Shown here piece by piece: positions 1-8,860 of a DNA stretch of 64,000 bases. How positions within the stretch are numbered: position 1 is the first letter of the stretch; each line of letters begins with the position of its first letter. The translations under genes and the position numbers were made by a program. The stretch is from Parabacteroides sp. AD58. Lineage in GTDB: Bacteria; Bacteroidota; Bacteroidia; Bacteroidales; Tannerellaceae. Location: the NCBI RefSeq assembly GCF_023744375.2, contig NZ_CP146284.1, positions 992,001 through 1,056,000 on the forward strand, in the 5' to 3' direction. The notes below the pieces were generated by a model, which worked only from the letters and a program-made list of their open reading frames with translations, ran no database searches and had not been told where the DNA came from.

Positions 1-1
1 T

Positions 2-325
2 AATCCGCTCTCTCGTTCCTATGATGTCAAGATCCGGATAAACGAAGCCGATAAAGAACTGATGCCCGGTATGGTAACGGAAGTTAGTCTGACGAATACT
101 GACGGGAACAGCCAGTTCATTCTACCGGCACATCTCGTTCAACTGAACGAAAAGAATCAGACTTTTGTCTGGATAAATGAAAACGGAACAGCCAAAAGGC
201 GATTCATCTCTTGTGGAGACTATACGGCAACAGGTGTGATCGTTTTGTCCGGATTAAACAATGGAGACGAGATTATCACCGAAGGCCAGCAGAAGGTCTG
301 TGAAAATACAATGCTCAGCTTATAA
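2..325 (+). CDS. RND efflux periplasmic adaptor (membrane fusion protein), C-terminal end
   Basis: This is the last 107 codons of a gene that begins before the window. The visible part reads as the beta-barrel and membrane-proximal domains of an HlyD/AcrA-type adaptor: a segment with NEADKELMPGMVTEV, the usual 'loading to a set point, maximal after PGM' pattern of the beta-barrel domain, then a strand-rich tail ending in GLNNGDEIITEGQQKV, which is the family's common 'GL..GD.VV..G...L' ending. The adaptor would sit in the periplasm and join the inner-membrane pump encoded 5 bases downstream to the outer-membrane channel. The short gap shows one operon. The pump's substrate cannot be told from this piece. 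Confidence 0.85.
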   Translation, partial: NPLSRSYDVKIRINEADKELMPGMVTEVSLTNTDGNSQFILPAHLVQLNEKNQTFVWINENGTAKRRFISCGDYTATGVIVLSGLNNGDEIITEGQQKVCENTMLSL

Positions 326-330
326 TCATT

Positions 331-3300
331 ATGGAAAAGAAACGTAACGCAATCGAATGGGCCATGCACTACCGGCAAATTGTTATCCTGGTAGTCTGCT
401 GCCTCATCGCCTTCGGTATTTACAGCTTACCGAACATGCGAAAGAATGAATTTCCCGACTTCACCATTCGCCAGGGGCTTGTTGTTGCGGTAGCTCCGGG
501 CAACACCGTGGAAGAAATGGTTGAACAAGTCACTAAACCGCTTGAAGATTATATATTCACCTATAAAGAAGTAAAAAAGAACAAAACATACTCAACAACC
601 CGCGACGGGATCGTCTATATTCAGGTTGAATTGAATGATGATCTGAACAATAAAGATGAATTCTGGAGTAAGTTCAAGCATGGTGTTGCAGTCTTCAAAT
701 CGGAGTTACCGCAGAATGTACTTGCCGTACAGGTAGTTGATGACTTCGGTGATACTTCTGCCCTGCTGATTACGATGGAAAGTGAAGAGAAAACCTACCG
801 TGAACTTGATAAGTACATGGAAGAGCTGCAGAACCGCTTGCGGCAAATTCCCAGTGTCGGGCGTATGAGTGTGAGTGGATTGCAGAAAGAACAGATTTCG
901 GTCTATTTAGATAACAACCGGTTGAGCCAATACGGACTCAACGACCAGTTGCTGGCCACCACCCTCTTTGCCAAAGGGTTTACTACAACCGGCGGGCAAC
1001 TCAAAAGTGACGAATATGTACAGCCTGTTTATGTGGCCCAATCTTTCAACACCGTATATGATGTCGAGCAGCAAATCGTCTACACCGATCCTTCCGGCAA
1101 CAACATACGCCTGAAAGATATTGCCCGTGTCGTCAAAGAATATCCGGAACCGGACAGCTACATCAGTAATAACGACAAGAAATGTATTCTGCTGAGTGTA
1201 GAAATGAAGAAAGGACAGAACATTGTCAAGATGGGAAATGAAATCAATCAGGCTATTGAATCCTTCAAGCAGGCTATACCATCGGAAGTGAATATCTACC
1301 GCATTACTGACCAGAGTCAGGTGGTCGATGATAGTGTAACCAACTTCCTGAAAGAGCTGGTGATCGCCATTGTAGCCGTTATCATCGTCGTCATGTTGCT
1401 GTTGCCCTTCCGGGTTGCTTTGGTAGCTGCATCAACCATTCCGATTACCATCTTCATCTCACTTGGTCTGTTCAATGCTTTCGGTATCGAACTGAATACA
1501 GTGACGCTGGCCGCTCTGATCGTTACTTTAGGAATGATTGTGGATAACTCGATCGTTATCATCGACAATTATCTGGAGAAAATCAGCGAAGGACAATCGC
1601 GTTGGCATGCTTCAATTGAAAGTACCACCCATTTCCTGAAGTCTATCATCTCGGCTACCTTAGCCATCAGTATCACCTTCTTCCCATTCTTATTCATGAC
1701 GACGGGCATGATCCACGACTTCATTTTGAGTTTCCCGTGGTCTATTACGCTGATTCTCGGCATCTCGCTGCTTGTCGCTACCCTATTGGTTCCATTCATG
1801 CAATTCTATTTCATCCGGAAACCTCTGAACAGCTCAATAAAAGACGATGGGAAAAAGAAATTCTCTTTCCTGGACACTTTGCAGGAAAGTTATAACCGGT
1901 TACTAGACGTCTGTTTCCACTGGCCACGAACTACCGTTGCCTTGGGCATACTTTCGGTCGTTGCCGGAACATGTCTGATGTCGAACCTGCCACAGAAGCT
2001 GATGCCGACAGCCGACCGGAATCAGTTCGCTGTTGAAATCACGCTTCCTACCGGAACAGCTATCAACAAGACAAGCGACATCGCCGACAGTCTTTCGCAT
2101 ATTCTGCAAAGAGACCCGAGAGTGCTTTCAGTCACATCCTTTAAAGGTTGCGCTTCGCCACGTTTCCATACGACCTACGCTCCGCAGATTGCCGGGACAA
2201 ACTATGCCCAGTTTATTGTCAATACCACCGGAACGAAAGCTACGGAAGAATTGCTCGACGAATATACGCCCCGGTATATGGATTATTTCCCTGAAGCATC
2301 TATCCGTTTCAAGCAGCTCAGTTACAGCCAGTCAGTTTATCCGATTGAAATACGGTTGAGCGGAGATTCAGTAGATATCTTAACAGAAAATGCTAATAAG
2401 GTTGTAGAAATGTTGCATCAGATACCTCAACTGAAACTGATTCATACGAATTTCAACGAACCACAGGCTGCCACGAAAGTAGTATTGAAAGAAGACGAAG
2501 CTACTCGGTTAGGAGTCAATAACATCGGAGTCGAAACGACCTTGGCCATGCGCTACGGAAAAGGTCTGCCTATTACAAATACGTGGGAAGGCGATTATGA
2601 TATCCCGGTTGTACTGAAAAACAAGAAATCAGACCGGGCTACTCCACAGGATTTAGCCAACGAACAGATTCCCGTACAAGGCGGATTAAGTACGGTTCCA
2701 CTCCGGCAAATTGCCGATATCCAACCCACTTGGGAAAACGGACAAATCGTCCGCCGGAACGGGGTTTATACAATCAGTATTCTGGCCGATGTCGAACGGG
2801 GTATAAATTCAATGAAGATGATCGAGAGCATACAGACCAGACTCGACAATATGGATTTCACTCCGGGCATAAAGGTCAATATCGGAGGAGACTTGGAGGA
2901 ATACGAAGAGAAGATGCCGCCGATCATGAATGCCCTTGTCGTAGCTGCCGCCATCATATTCTTTATTCTTGTGGTTCATTTCCATCAGATCAATATCGCG
3001 CTGCTGATATTCGCCAGCATGACTTTATGTGTCTTTGGTGCGGCTATTGGCATCTCGATACAAGGAGTTGATTTTAGCGTTACCTGTGTGTTAGGCCTGA
3101 TTAGCCTGATGGGTATCATTGTCCGTAATGGTATCATTATGATTGACTACGCCGAAGAGCTTCGTAAAACAGAGAAGCTCAGTGTGCGAGATGCCATTTA
3201 TCAGTCTGCCCGCCGCCGTATGCGGCCTATCTTCCTGACCTCGGCCGCCGCTTCTATGGGAGTGATCCCGATGATTCTAGGGAAAAGCGGCCTGTGGATG

Positions 3301-3438
3301 CCGATGGGAACCGTCATCTGTTACGGCACACTCATCACCATGGTCCTGCTGCTGACTGTACTTCCGGTAAGCTATTGGCTCATCTTCAGCGGTTCAACCC
3401 GTAAACGAGCCCAACAGGCTGCCTTCGAAAATGAATAA
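331..3438 (+). CDS. RND-family efflux pump, inner-membrane permease
   Basis: This 1035-residue protein has the full length and layout of an AcrB/MexB/CzcA-type pump: one TM helix near residues 13-30, a large periplasmic loop, TM helices 2-6 around residues 340-500, a seventh near 540, a second periplasmic loop, and TM helices 8-12 around 865-1020. TM4 carries GMIVDNSIVIID near residue 400, with an acidic residue at the proton-relay position. TM10-12 contain GIIVRNGIIMIDYAEE and the RRRMRPIFLT signature. It would drive proton-coupled export together with the adaptor upstream and the TolC-like channel downstream. Drug or bile-salt export is more likely than metal export, but the substrate is not shown by the sequence. 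Confidence 0.93.
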   Translation: MEKKRNAIEWAMHYRQIVILVVCCLIAFGIYSLPNMRKNEFPDFTIRQGLVVAVAPGNTVEEMVEQVTKPLEDYIFTYKEVKKNKTYSTTRDGIVYIQVELNDDLNNKDEFWSKFKHGVAVFKSELPQNVLAVQVVDDFGDTSALLITMESEEKTYRELDKYMEELQNRLRQIPSVGRMSVSGLQKEQISVYLDNNRLSQYGLNDQLLATTLFAKGFTTTGGQLKSDEYVQPVYVAQSFNTVYDVEQQIVYTDPSGNNIRLKDIARVVKEYPEPDSYISNNDKKCILLSVEMKKGQNIVKMGNEINQAIESFKQAIPSEVNIYRITDQSQVVDDSVTNFLKELVIAIVAVIIVVMLLLPFRVALVAASTIPITIFISLGLFNAFGIELNTVTLAALIVTLGMIVDNSIVIIDNYLEKISEGQSRWHASIESTTHFLKSIISATLAISITFFPFLFMTTGMIHDFILSFPWSITLILGISLLVATLLVPFMQFYFIRKPLNSSIKDDGKKKFSFLDTLQESYNRLLDVCFHWPRTTVALGILSVVAGTCLMSNLPQKLMPTADRNQFAVEITLPTGTAINKTSDIADSLSHILQRDPRVLSVTSFKGCASPRFHTTYAPQIAGTNYAQFIVNTTGTKATEELLDEYTPRYMDYFPEASIRFKQLSYSQSVYPIEIRLSGDSVDILTENANKVVEMLHQIPQLKLIHTNFNEPQAATKVVLKEDEATRLGVNNIGVETTLAMRYGKGLPITNTWEGDYDIPVVLKNKKSDRATPQDLANEQIPVQGGLSTVPLRQIADIQPTWENGQIVRRNGVYTISILADVERGINSMKMIESIQTRLDNMDFTPGIKVNIGGDLEEYEEKMPPIMNALVVAAAIIFFILVVHFHQINIALLIFASMTLCVFGAAIGISIQGVDFSVTCVLGLISLMGIIVRNGIIMIDYAEELRKTEKLSVRDAIYQSARRRMRPIFLTSAAASMGVIPMILGKSGLWMPMGTVICYGTLITMVLLLTVLPVSYWLIFSGSTRKRAQQAAFENE

Positions 3439-3469
3439 TCTGACAGTAAATTATTAAATACATCGAACA

Positions 3470-4756
3470 ATGAAACATACAATCCAAATATTCTTCTTCA
3501 TGCTTTCTTCTTGTATCGTTTCGCTGGGTTCCGTTTATGCCCAGCGGACATACACGTTGGATGAGTGCCTCCAGCAGGCACTCGCCAACAATGTCCGCAT
3601 GAAAAATGCAGAGAACAATAAGAATATTGCTGCACAAGACAAGAAAAATGCTTTTACAAAATACTTTCCTTCCGTGAGTGCGACAGGAGGCGGGTTCATC
3701 GCCAGTAACGGTCTATTTAATTTTGAGATGAGTCCGGAAATGCAAATGTCGCTTATGAAAAATGGAGTTATCGGAGGCGTATCCGCCTCGATGCCCATTT
3801 TCACGGGCGGACAAATCGTCAATGGAAACAAGTTGGCCGAAGTGGGAGAAGAAGTCAGCCGCCTACAATATAATATGTCGGAGAATGAAGTCAGACTGAC
3901 TACCGAAAACTATTTCTGGCAAATCATTACCCTGAAGGAAAAGCTTCAGACACTTGCCGCTGTCGAAACACAACTGGCACAACTGACCAAAGATGTTGAA
4001 GCGTCGGTCGAGGCCGGAATAACGACACGCAACGATCTGCTGCAAATCCGTCTCCGCCAGAATGAGACACAAAGCAGCCGGATTCAGGTAGAAAACGCCT
4101 TAGCTCTCTCGCGGAATCTCTTGGCTCAATATATGGGATTGGGAGTTGACAGTGTAGATGTAGCTTTCCCGATGAATAACCAGTTGCCCGAAAACCCGTC
4201 GAGTCTGTTCGAAGTTCCCGAGAATGCCCTGGTCCGTACCAGCGAATACCACTTGTTACAACAGAATCTGAAAGCCAGTCGCCTGCAAAAAGATATCGCA
4301 GTTGGCAAGAATCTGCCTACCGTTGCTTTGGGCGGCGGATATTTCTATGAGAACCTCATGGACAAAGACCATACCTTCTGGATGGGTTTCGCTACAGTTT
4401 CCATTCCGCTTACTGCCTGGTGGGGCGGTTCACACGACATCAAAAAGCAAAAGCTCCAGGTCAGAAATGCCGAGAACCAGTTGGAAGATCAGAGCCAGAT
4501 GCTGATGATCCGCATGCAACAGACCTGGAACGACCTGAATGATGCCTACAAGCAGGTCGGCATTGCCCTTTCTTCGATTGAACAGGCTACCGAAAACCTG
4601 CGCCTGCAAACGGATTATTATGGTGCCGGTACCTGTACGATGAGCGAATGGCTCGACGCACAGACGCTGTTCCAGCAGAGTCGTGACAAATACGTGGAAG
4701 CCTTTGCCCAATATGAAGTCAAGAAACGGGAATATCTGCAGGCTACCGGACGATAA
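3470..4756 (+). CDS. TolC-family outer-membrane efflux channel
   Basis: The 428-residue protein starts with a signal peptide (positively charged MKH, then a hydrophobic run to about residue 24, ending in VYA before QRTYTLDECL). The mature start 'YTLDECLQQALANN' is the classic beginning of OEP/TolC proteins. Long amphipathic helices with repeated heptads cover about residues 35-75, 125-215 and 325-415, separated by short beta-strand segments such as GGVSASMPIFTGG and FATVSIPLTAWWGG, which are the repeated OEP barrel strands. It lies 31 bases after the pump gene and completes a three-gene tripartite efflux operon. No clear terminator follows directly. Confidence 0.92.
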   Translation: MKHTIQIFFFMLSSCIVSLGSVYAQRTYTLDECLQQALANNVRMKNAENNKNIAAQDKKNAFTKYFPSVSATGGGFIASNGLFNFEMSPEMQMSLMKNGVIGGVSASMPIFTGGQIVNGNKLAEVGEEVSRLQYNMSENEVRLTTENYFWQIITLKEKLQTLAAVETQLAQLTKDVEASVEAGITTRNDLLQIRLRQNETQSSRIQVENALALSRNLLAQYMGLGVDSVDVAFPMNNQLPENPSSLFEVPENALVRTSEYHLLQQNLKASRLQKDIAVGKNLPTVALGGGYFYENLMDKDHTFWMGFATVSIPLTAWWGGSHDIKKQKLQVRNAENQLEDQSQMLMIRMQQTWNDLNDAYKQVGIALSSIEQATENLRLQTDYYGAGTCTMSEWLDAQTLFQQSRDKYVEAFAQYEVKKREYLQATGR

Positions 4757-4843
4757 TACGTCTGCAGCACCCGGTCACAGCGTTATAGGCTTTCTAAGCT
4801 AAACTTCTCAGATTTTAATATAAATCCTATTAAGAAGTAATTG

Positions 4844-4931
4844 TTTGACATCTGTCAAAAAGCTTTACCACATTTGTCGAAAAGCTTTATCACATATATA
4901 GAAAAGCTTTACGACAACTATGGTAAAGCTT
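4844..4931. repeat. Four 22-bp direct repeats behind a 16-bp palindrome
   Basis: The 411-base gap between the efflux operon and the small winged-helix gene holds a regular array. The hexamer AAGCTT occurs at 4860, 4882, 4904 and 4926, exactly 22 bases apart. Units begin at 4853 and 4875 (TGTCAAAAAGCTTTACCACA, TGTCGAAAAGCTTTATCACA), then 4897 and 4919 in more diverged form. The first unit overlaps a palindrome, TTTGACA-TC-TGTCAAA at 4844-4859. The period is about two helical turns, so bound proteins would sit on one face of the DNA. This fits an operator array. A CRISPR is excluded because there are no spacers. Nothing else was recognised in 4757-5120. Confidence 0.7.
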
Positions 4932-5120
4932 AAAAATAGTTAGTTTTACATTACTTTGTCGCATCCTTTATTTTTCGAGATCAAATGATAAAGACTAATT
5001 AAACAGACGTTCCGAATTAATAACATGACCGGCTTTCAAACGAACCATTATTCTTTCCAAATAGACCTTTATGCCTATCGCTTCCCCACGTATATTTGCT
5101 ATAACAAAATTCAAACGACA

Positions 5121-5147
5121 GTCTTTTTGGCAAGGCGCCCAAAAGAC
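5121..5147. promoter_or_regulatory. Inverted repeat upstream of the winged-helix gene
   Basis: GTCTTTTTGG at 5121-5130 and CCCAAAAGAC at 5138-5147 form ten-base arms with one mismatch around a short GC-rich loop. It ends 20 bases before the next start codon. It may be an operator for that small DNA-binding protein or a leader hairpin. The sequence alone does not decide. Confidence 0.4.
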
Positions 5148-5167
5148 ATACTAAAACTTTTTAGATT

Positions 5168-5377
5168 ATGGCACTCAACAAACAAACAATCATCAACAAT
5201 AGTAAGAAAGTATATGCTTGTATGTATCAGATGGTACACTATACATTCAACGAACTGCAAAAGATCTGCCAATTGGGGAATACCGAATTATGCCTGGCAT
5301 TGGTACAGCTGATGCAAGAAAACAAAATCAAACAAGACCGGAACGAACAAGGAATCTATTACGTCTTAAACGGCTAA
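5168..5377 (+). CDS. Small winged helix-turn-helix protein (DUF2582-like)
   Basis: This 69-residue protein reads as one winged-helix domain. A first helix (VYACMYQMVHYT), a second helix (FNELQKICQ), a recognition helix (TELCLALVQLMQENKI) and a short wing (KQDRNEQGIYYVL) are visible in order. The pattern matches the Bacteroidetes small wHTH family often named DUF2582, which has no fixed biochemical role. The gene stands alone: a 22-bp repeat array and an inverted repeat precede it and a terminator follows. Autoregulation through one of those sites is possible but inferred. An overlapping open frame at 5025-5312 in another phase lacks family features and was left out. Confidence 0.72.
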   Translation: MALNKQTIINNSKKVYACMYQMVHYTFNELQKICQLGNTELCLALVQLMQENKIKQDRNEQGIYYVLNG

Positions 5378-5436
5378 CGAATTCCTGACGTTCACGACTG
5401 TTTGGGTACAGGATCAGCAAGGCGACCAACCGGTAC

Positions 5437-5489
5437 CTGAAGCCCAAGGACTATTTGAGCCTTTCTTTGGGTGTGAAGCTTCAGTTTTT
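5437..5489 (+). terminator. Rho-independent terminator after the winged-helix gene
   Basis: CTGAAGC at 5437-5443 pairs with GCTTCAG at 5478-5484, with an inner CCCAAGG/CTTTGGG pairing, and is followed at once by TTTTT. This ends the transcript of the small gene at 5168-5377. Confidence 0.65.
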
Positions 5490-5523
5490 ATAAAGAAATC
5501 CTATTAACGACCGATTAATCTTC

Positions 5524-5531
5524 TATCTTTG
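5524..5531 (+). promoter_or_regulatory. Bacteroidetes -7 box (TATCTTTG) for the glucosaminidase gene
   Basis: TATCTTTG matches the Bacteroidetes TAnnTTTG consensus and lies 26 bases before the ATG at 5557. No strong -33 TTTG was seen. The short leader is normal for this phylum. Confidence 0.6.
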
Positions 5532-5556
5532 CAGATAAATTACAAAGTCTTCATAC

Positions 5557-6450
5557 ATGAAATTACAGAAACACATTCTCTTCATATTACTGATATGGTC
5601 GGTTGTGCAGGTCGCAAGCGCGGAAAGTCAGCACAAACTGATGTCATACAAACGATATATTCACGAACATAAATCACTCGCCATCGACCAGCAGCACAAG
5701 TATAAAATTCCGGCCAGCATCACGTTGGCGCAGGGATTGCTCGAATCAGGAGCCGGACAAAGCGACCTGGCCCGCCGCTCGAACAATCACTTCGGTATTA
5801 AATGTCATGACTGGAAAGGAAAACGCGTCTATCACGACGATGACCTCCGGGGCGAATGCTTCCGCAAATACAGCAGCGTGAAAGATTCGTACGAAGACCA
5901 TTCGAAGTTTCTGGCTCTCCGACCGCGCTATGCCTCGCTGTTCCGCTTAAATATCCGCGATTACAAAGGCTGGGCCAAAGGATTACAAAAATGCGGCTAC
6001 GCAACCGACCGTAAATATGCCAACAAACTGATCAAAGTCATCGAAGATTACGAACTCTATAAATACGATTCGGCCAAGAAAGGGAAGAACACGCAGAAAA
6101 AGGCAGTCGTACAACATACCATCTACAAAAGCCATGGATTGCTTTATGTCCATGCCAAACCGGGAGATTCGCTGGAAGATATAGCCAAAAGTGTAGGAAT
6201 CAGTACCCGTAAACTAAGCAAGTACAACGAAATCCCGAAAGATTTCCCATTACAGGCCAACGACATCATCTACCTGGAAAAGAAGAAAAGCAAAGCAGAT
6301 AAACCGCATTACGACCATGTCGTACAAATCGGAGAATCAATGCACAGCATCTCCCAGCAATATGGTATCCAGGTAAAAAGTCTCTATAAATTGAATAAAA
6401 AAGACAAAGATTACATTCCTGAAGAAGGAGATGTTCTAAAACTTAGATAA
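5557..6450 (+). CDS. Secreted glucosaminidase with two LysM domains
   Basis: The 297-residue protein has a signal peptide (MKLQKHILFILLIWSVVQVASA). Residues about 35-165 form a mannosyl-glycoprotein endo-beta-N-acetylglucosaminidase-type (FlgJ/glucosaminidase) domain; ITLAQGLLESGAG holds the likely catalytic glutamate and is followed by SNNHFGIKCHDWKG and the YSSVKDSYEDHSKFL region. Two LysM peptidoglycan-binding modules follow, about residues 188-236 and 253-297. The enzyme would cleave peptidoglycan glycan strands in the periplasm or at the cell surface. It is transcribed alone. The protein is complete and of usual size. Which bond it cuts is not known from sequence. Confidence 0.9.
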   Translation: MKLQKHILFILLIWSVVQVASAESQHKLMSYKRYIHEHKSLAIDQQHKYKIPASITLAQGLLESGAGQSDLARRSNNHFGIKCHDWKGKRVYHDDDLRGECFRKYSSVKDSYEDHSKFLALRPRYASLFRLNIRDYKGWAKGLQKCGYATDRKYANKLIKVIEDYELYKYDSAKKGKNTQKKAVVQHTIYKSHGLLYVHAKPGDSLEDIAKSVGISTRKLSKYNEIPKDFPLQANDIIYLEKKKSKADKPHYDHVVQIGESMHSISQQYGIQVKSLYKLNKKDKDYIPEEGDVLKLR

Positions 6451-6466
6451 ATAAGATAAAAAACAG

Positions 6467-6474
6467 TATATTTG
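6467..6474 (+). promoter_or_regulatory. -7 box (TATATTTG) for the purM-like gene
   Basis: TATATTTG, matching TAnnTTTG, lies 20 bases before the ATG at 6495 and directly after the stop of the glucosaminidase gene. The short spacing predicts an almost leaderless transcript. The purM-prfA-pyrF group probably starts here. Confidence 0.6.
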
Positions 6475-6494
6475 CAGTCCTAACAATATAAACA

Positions 6495-7664
6495 ATGAGC
6501 GATCAACGTTATAATTTGCGCGGTGTATCCGCATCGAAAGAAGATGTTCACAATGCGATAAAGAACATCGACAAGGGTATTTTCCCGAAAGCGTTCTGTA
6601 AAATCATCCCGGATATCTTAGGGGGTGATCCGGAATATTGTAATATCATGCATGCAGATGGAGCCGGAACAAAATCATCATTGGCTTATCTGTACTGGAA
6701 AGAAACAGGCGATCTCTCGGTATGGAAAGGTATTGCCCAGGATGCTTTGATCATGAACATTGACGACCTGCTTTGCGTAGGTGCTGTTGACAATATTTTA
6801 GTGTCGTCCACTATCGGACGAAACAAACTGCTGATTCCGGGAGAAGTCATCTCGGCCATCATCAACGGAACAGACGAGCTGCTGGCTGAACTGCGCGCGA
6901 TGGGTGTCGGATGTTATGCCACCGGAGGTGAAACAGCCGATGTAGGCGACCTGGTTCGCACAATTATCGTCGACAGCACAGTGACCTGTCGTATGAAACG
7001 TGCCGATGTGATTGACAATGCCAACATCCAGCCGGGTGATGTCATCGTTGGTCTGGCATCTTTCGGACAGGCAACCTACGAAAAGGAATACAACGGCGGT
7101 ATGGGCAGCAACGGACTGACCAGTGCGCGCCATGATGTATTTGCCAAATACCTGGCACAGAAATATCCGGAAAGTTATGATGCAGCCGTGCCGGAAGAAC
7201 TGGTCTATTCAGGAAACCTGAAACTGACCGACAGCGTAGAAGGCTCGCCCATTAATGCCGGCAAGCTGGTTCTTTCGCCAACCCGTACTTATGCTCCGGT
7301 TGTAAAGAAACTGCTGGATGCCTTACGTCCGCAAATTCACGGAATGGTACACTGCTCAGGGGGCGCACAAACCAAAGTCATGCACTTTGTAGGAGATAAT
7401 TGCCGGGTTATTAAAGACAACCTCTTCCCGGTTCCGCCGCTGTTCCGTACCATTAAAGAACAAAGCAATACAGATTGGGCTGAAATGTACAAGGTGTTCA
7501 ATATGGGCCACCGCCTGGAAGTCTATCTGCCGGCCGAATATGCCGAAGAAGTCATCAGCATCAGCCGCTCTTTCAACATCGACGCCCAAGTTGTAGGCCG
7601 CATTGAAGAGAGTGACAAGAAGGAACTGATCATCCGGTCAGAATTCGGTGAATTCAGATACTAA
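6495..7664 (+). CDS. purM: AIR synthase-type protein (phosphoribosylformylglycinamidine cyclo-ligase)
   Basis: The 389-residue protein belongs to the PurM/AIR synthase fold. The N-terminal half carries HADGAGTKSSLAYLYW and the DDLLCVGA segment, which match the FGAM-binding and dimer ATP-binding parts of PurM. The C-terminal half has the glycine-rich IHGMVHCSGGAQTKV and a tail ending in EESDKKELIIRSEFGE. PurM makes aminoimidazole ribotide from FGAM with ATP in purine synthesis. It is longer than E. coli PurM (about 345) and of the diverged type usual in Bacteroidales, so the exact reaction is slightly less sure than the family. It precedes prfA and pyrF on the same strand. Confidence 0.82.
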   Translation: MSDQRYNLRGVSASKEDVHNAIKNIDKGIFPKAFCKIIPDILGGDPEYCNIMHADGAGTKSSLAYLYWKETGDLSVWKGIAQDALIMNIDDLLCVGAVDNILVSSTIGRNKLLIPGEVISAIINGTDELLAELRAMGVGCYATGGETADVGDLVRTIIVDSTVTCRMKRADVIDNANIQPGDVIVGLASFGQATYEKEYNGGMGSNGLTSARHDVFAKYLAQKYPESYDAAVPEELVYSGNLKLTDSVEGSPINAGKLVLSPTRTYAPVVKKLLDALRPQIHGMVHCSGGAQTKVMHFVGDNCRVIKDNLFPVPPLFRTIKEQSNTDWAEMYKVFNMGHRLEVYLPAEYAEEVISISRSFNIDAQVVGRIEESDKKELIIRSEFGEFRY

Positions 7665-7729
7665 CATAGAGTTTACCTGGTTTTGAAGAGCGCAAATATC
7701 CGATATAACAAATGAGCTAAAAGATCGTA

Positions 7730-8839
7730 ATGGCAGAAAACAATACATTATTAGAAAAGTTAGACGGACTGGTTTCCCGTTTTGATGAAATCGGAACGCT
7801 GATTACAGACCCGAATGTCATTGCCGACCAAAAACGGTATGTCAAGCTTACGAAGGAATATAAAGACCTGAGTGAGATCATGAAAGCCCGCAAAGAGTAT
7901 ATGCAATGCCTGAACGGTTTGTCGGAAGCACGCCAGATGATGAGCGAAAACGATCCGGAACTCCGGGAAATGGCCCGCGAAGAAATGGCCGCCTGCGAGA
8001 CCCGCATTCCAGAACTGGAAGAAGAAATCAAACTCCTGCTGGTTCCAGCCGATCCGGAAGACGACAAAAACGCCATCGTTGAAATCAGAGGAGGAACCGG
8101 AGGCGATGAAGCAGCCATCTTTGCCGGAGACTTGTATCGGATGTACGTCAAGTTCTGCGAATCCAAAGGCTGGAAAATTGCGGTATCAAGCTTCAACGAA
8201 GGCGCTGCCGGAGGATTCAAGGAAATCATCTTCTCGGTAACAGGAGAAAAAGTATACGGAACGCTCAAATATGAATCGGGTGTCCACCGTGTACAGCGCG
8301 TACCGGCTACAGAAACCCAAGGACGCGTACACACGTCGGCAGCAACTGTGGCAGTCTTGCCCGAAGCCGACGAATTCGATGTGGAGATCAACGAAGGAGA
8401 AATCAAATGGGATACCTTCCGCTCAGGTGGCGCCGGCGGCCAGAATGTCAATAAGGTTGAATCGGGTGTCCGCCTGCGTTATGTCTGGAAAAATCCTATT
8501 ACTGGAGTGAGTGAAGAAATTCTGATTGAATGTACGGAAACACGAGACCAGCCCAAAAACAAGGAACGGGCACTGACTCGCCTGCGTTCATTCATTTATG
8601 ACAAGGAACACCAGAAATATATCGACGACATTGCCAGCCGCCGTAAAACAATGGTGTCGACGGGCGACCGTTCTGCTAAAATACGTACCTATAATTATCC
8701 GCAAGGGCGCATTACCGACCATCGGATCAACTATACGATTTATAATCTTTCTGCCTTTATGGATGGAGACATCCAGGATTGCATTGATCACCTGATTGTA
8801 GCTGAAAATGCAGAAAGGCTGAAAGAATCCGAATTATAA
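7730..8839 (+). CDS. prfA: Peptide chain release factor 1
   Basis: RF1 ends translation at UAA and UAG. The 369-residue protein shows the family order: an N-terminal helical domain (residues 1-100), the codon-recognition region with VQRVPATETQGRVHTS, where PAT is the RF1 stop-codon tripeptide (RF2 has SPF), and the catalytic GGQ loop in RSGGAGGQNVNKVES near residue 237. The C-terminal RRKTMVSTGDRSAKIRTYNYPQGR segment is also characteristic. Length is normal. It sits 65 bases after purM and 21 bases before pyrF, an arrangement usual for the order. A long antisense open frame over 7717-8451 is a codon-bias shadow. Confidence 0.97.
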   Translation: MAENNTLLEKLDGLVSRFDEIGTLITDPNVIADQKRYVKLTKEYKDLSEIMKARKEYMQCLNGLSEARQMMSENDPELREMAREEMAACETRIPELEEEIKLLLVPADPEDDKNAIVEIRGGTGGDEAAIFAGDLYRMYVKFCESKGWKIAVSSFNEGAAGGFKEIIFSVTGEKVYGTLKYESGVHRVQRVPATETQGRVHTSAATVAVLPEADEFDVEINEGEIKWDTFRSGGAGGQNVNKVESGVRLRYVWKNPITGVSEEILIECTETRDQPKNKERALTRLRSFIYDKEHQKYIDDIASRRKTMVSTGDRSAKIRTYNYPQGRITDHRINYTIYNLSAFMDGDIQDCIDHLIVAENAERLKESEL

Positions 8840-8860
8840 CACATTCAAAAAATTACAACA

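Noticed and set aside
4844..4931. CRISPR array
   Set aside because: The units are directly adjacent without spacers, and there are no cas genes.
5025..5312. 95-codon open frame on the plus strand
   Set aside because: It overlaps the winged-helix gene in another phase and shows no domain.
7717..8451. 244-codon open frame on the minus strand
   Set aside because: It is antisense to prfA, very rich in Ser, and has no family likeness; it follows from codon bias of the real gene.
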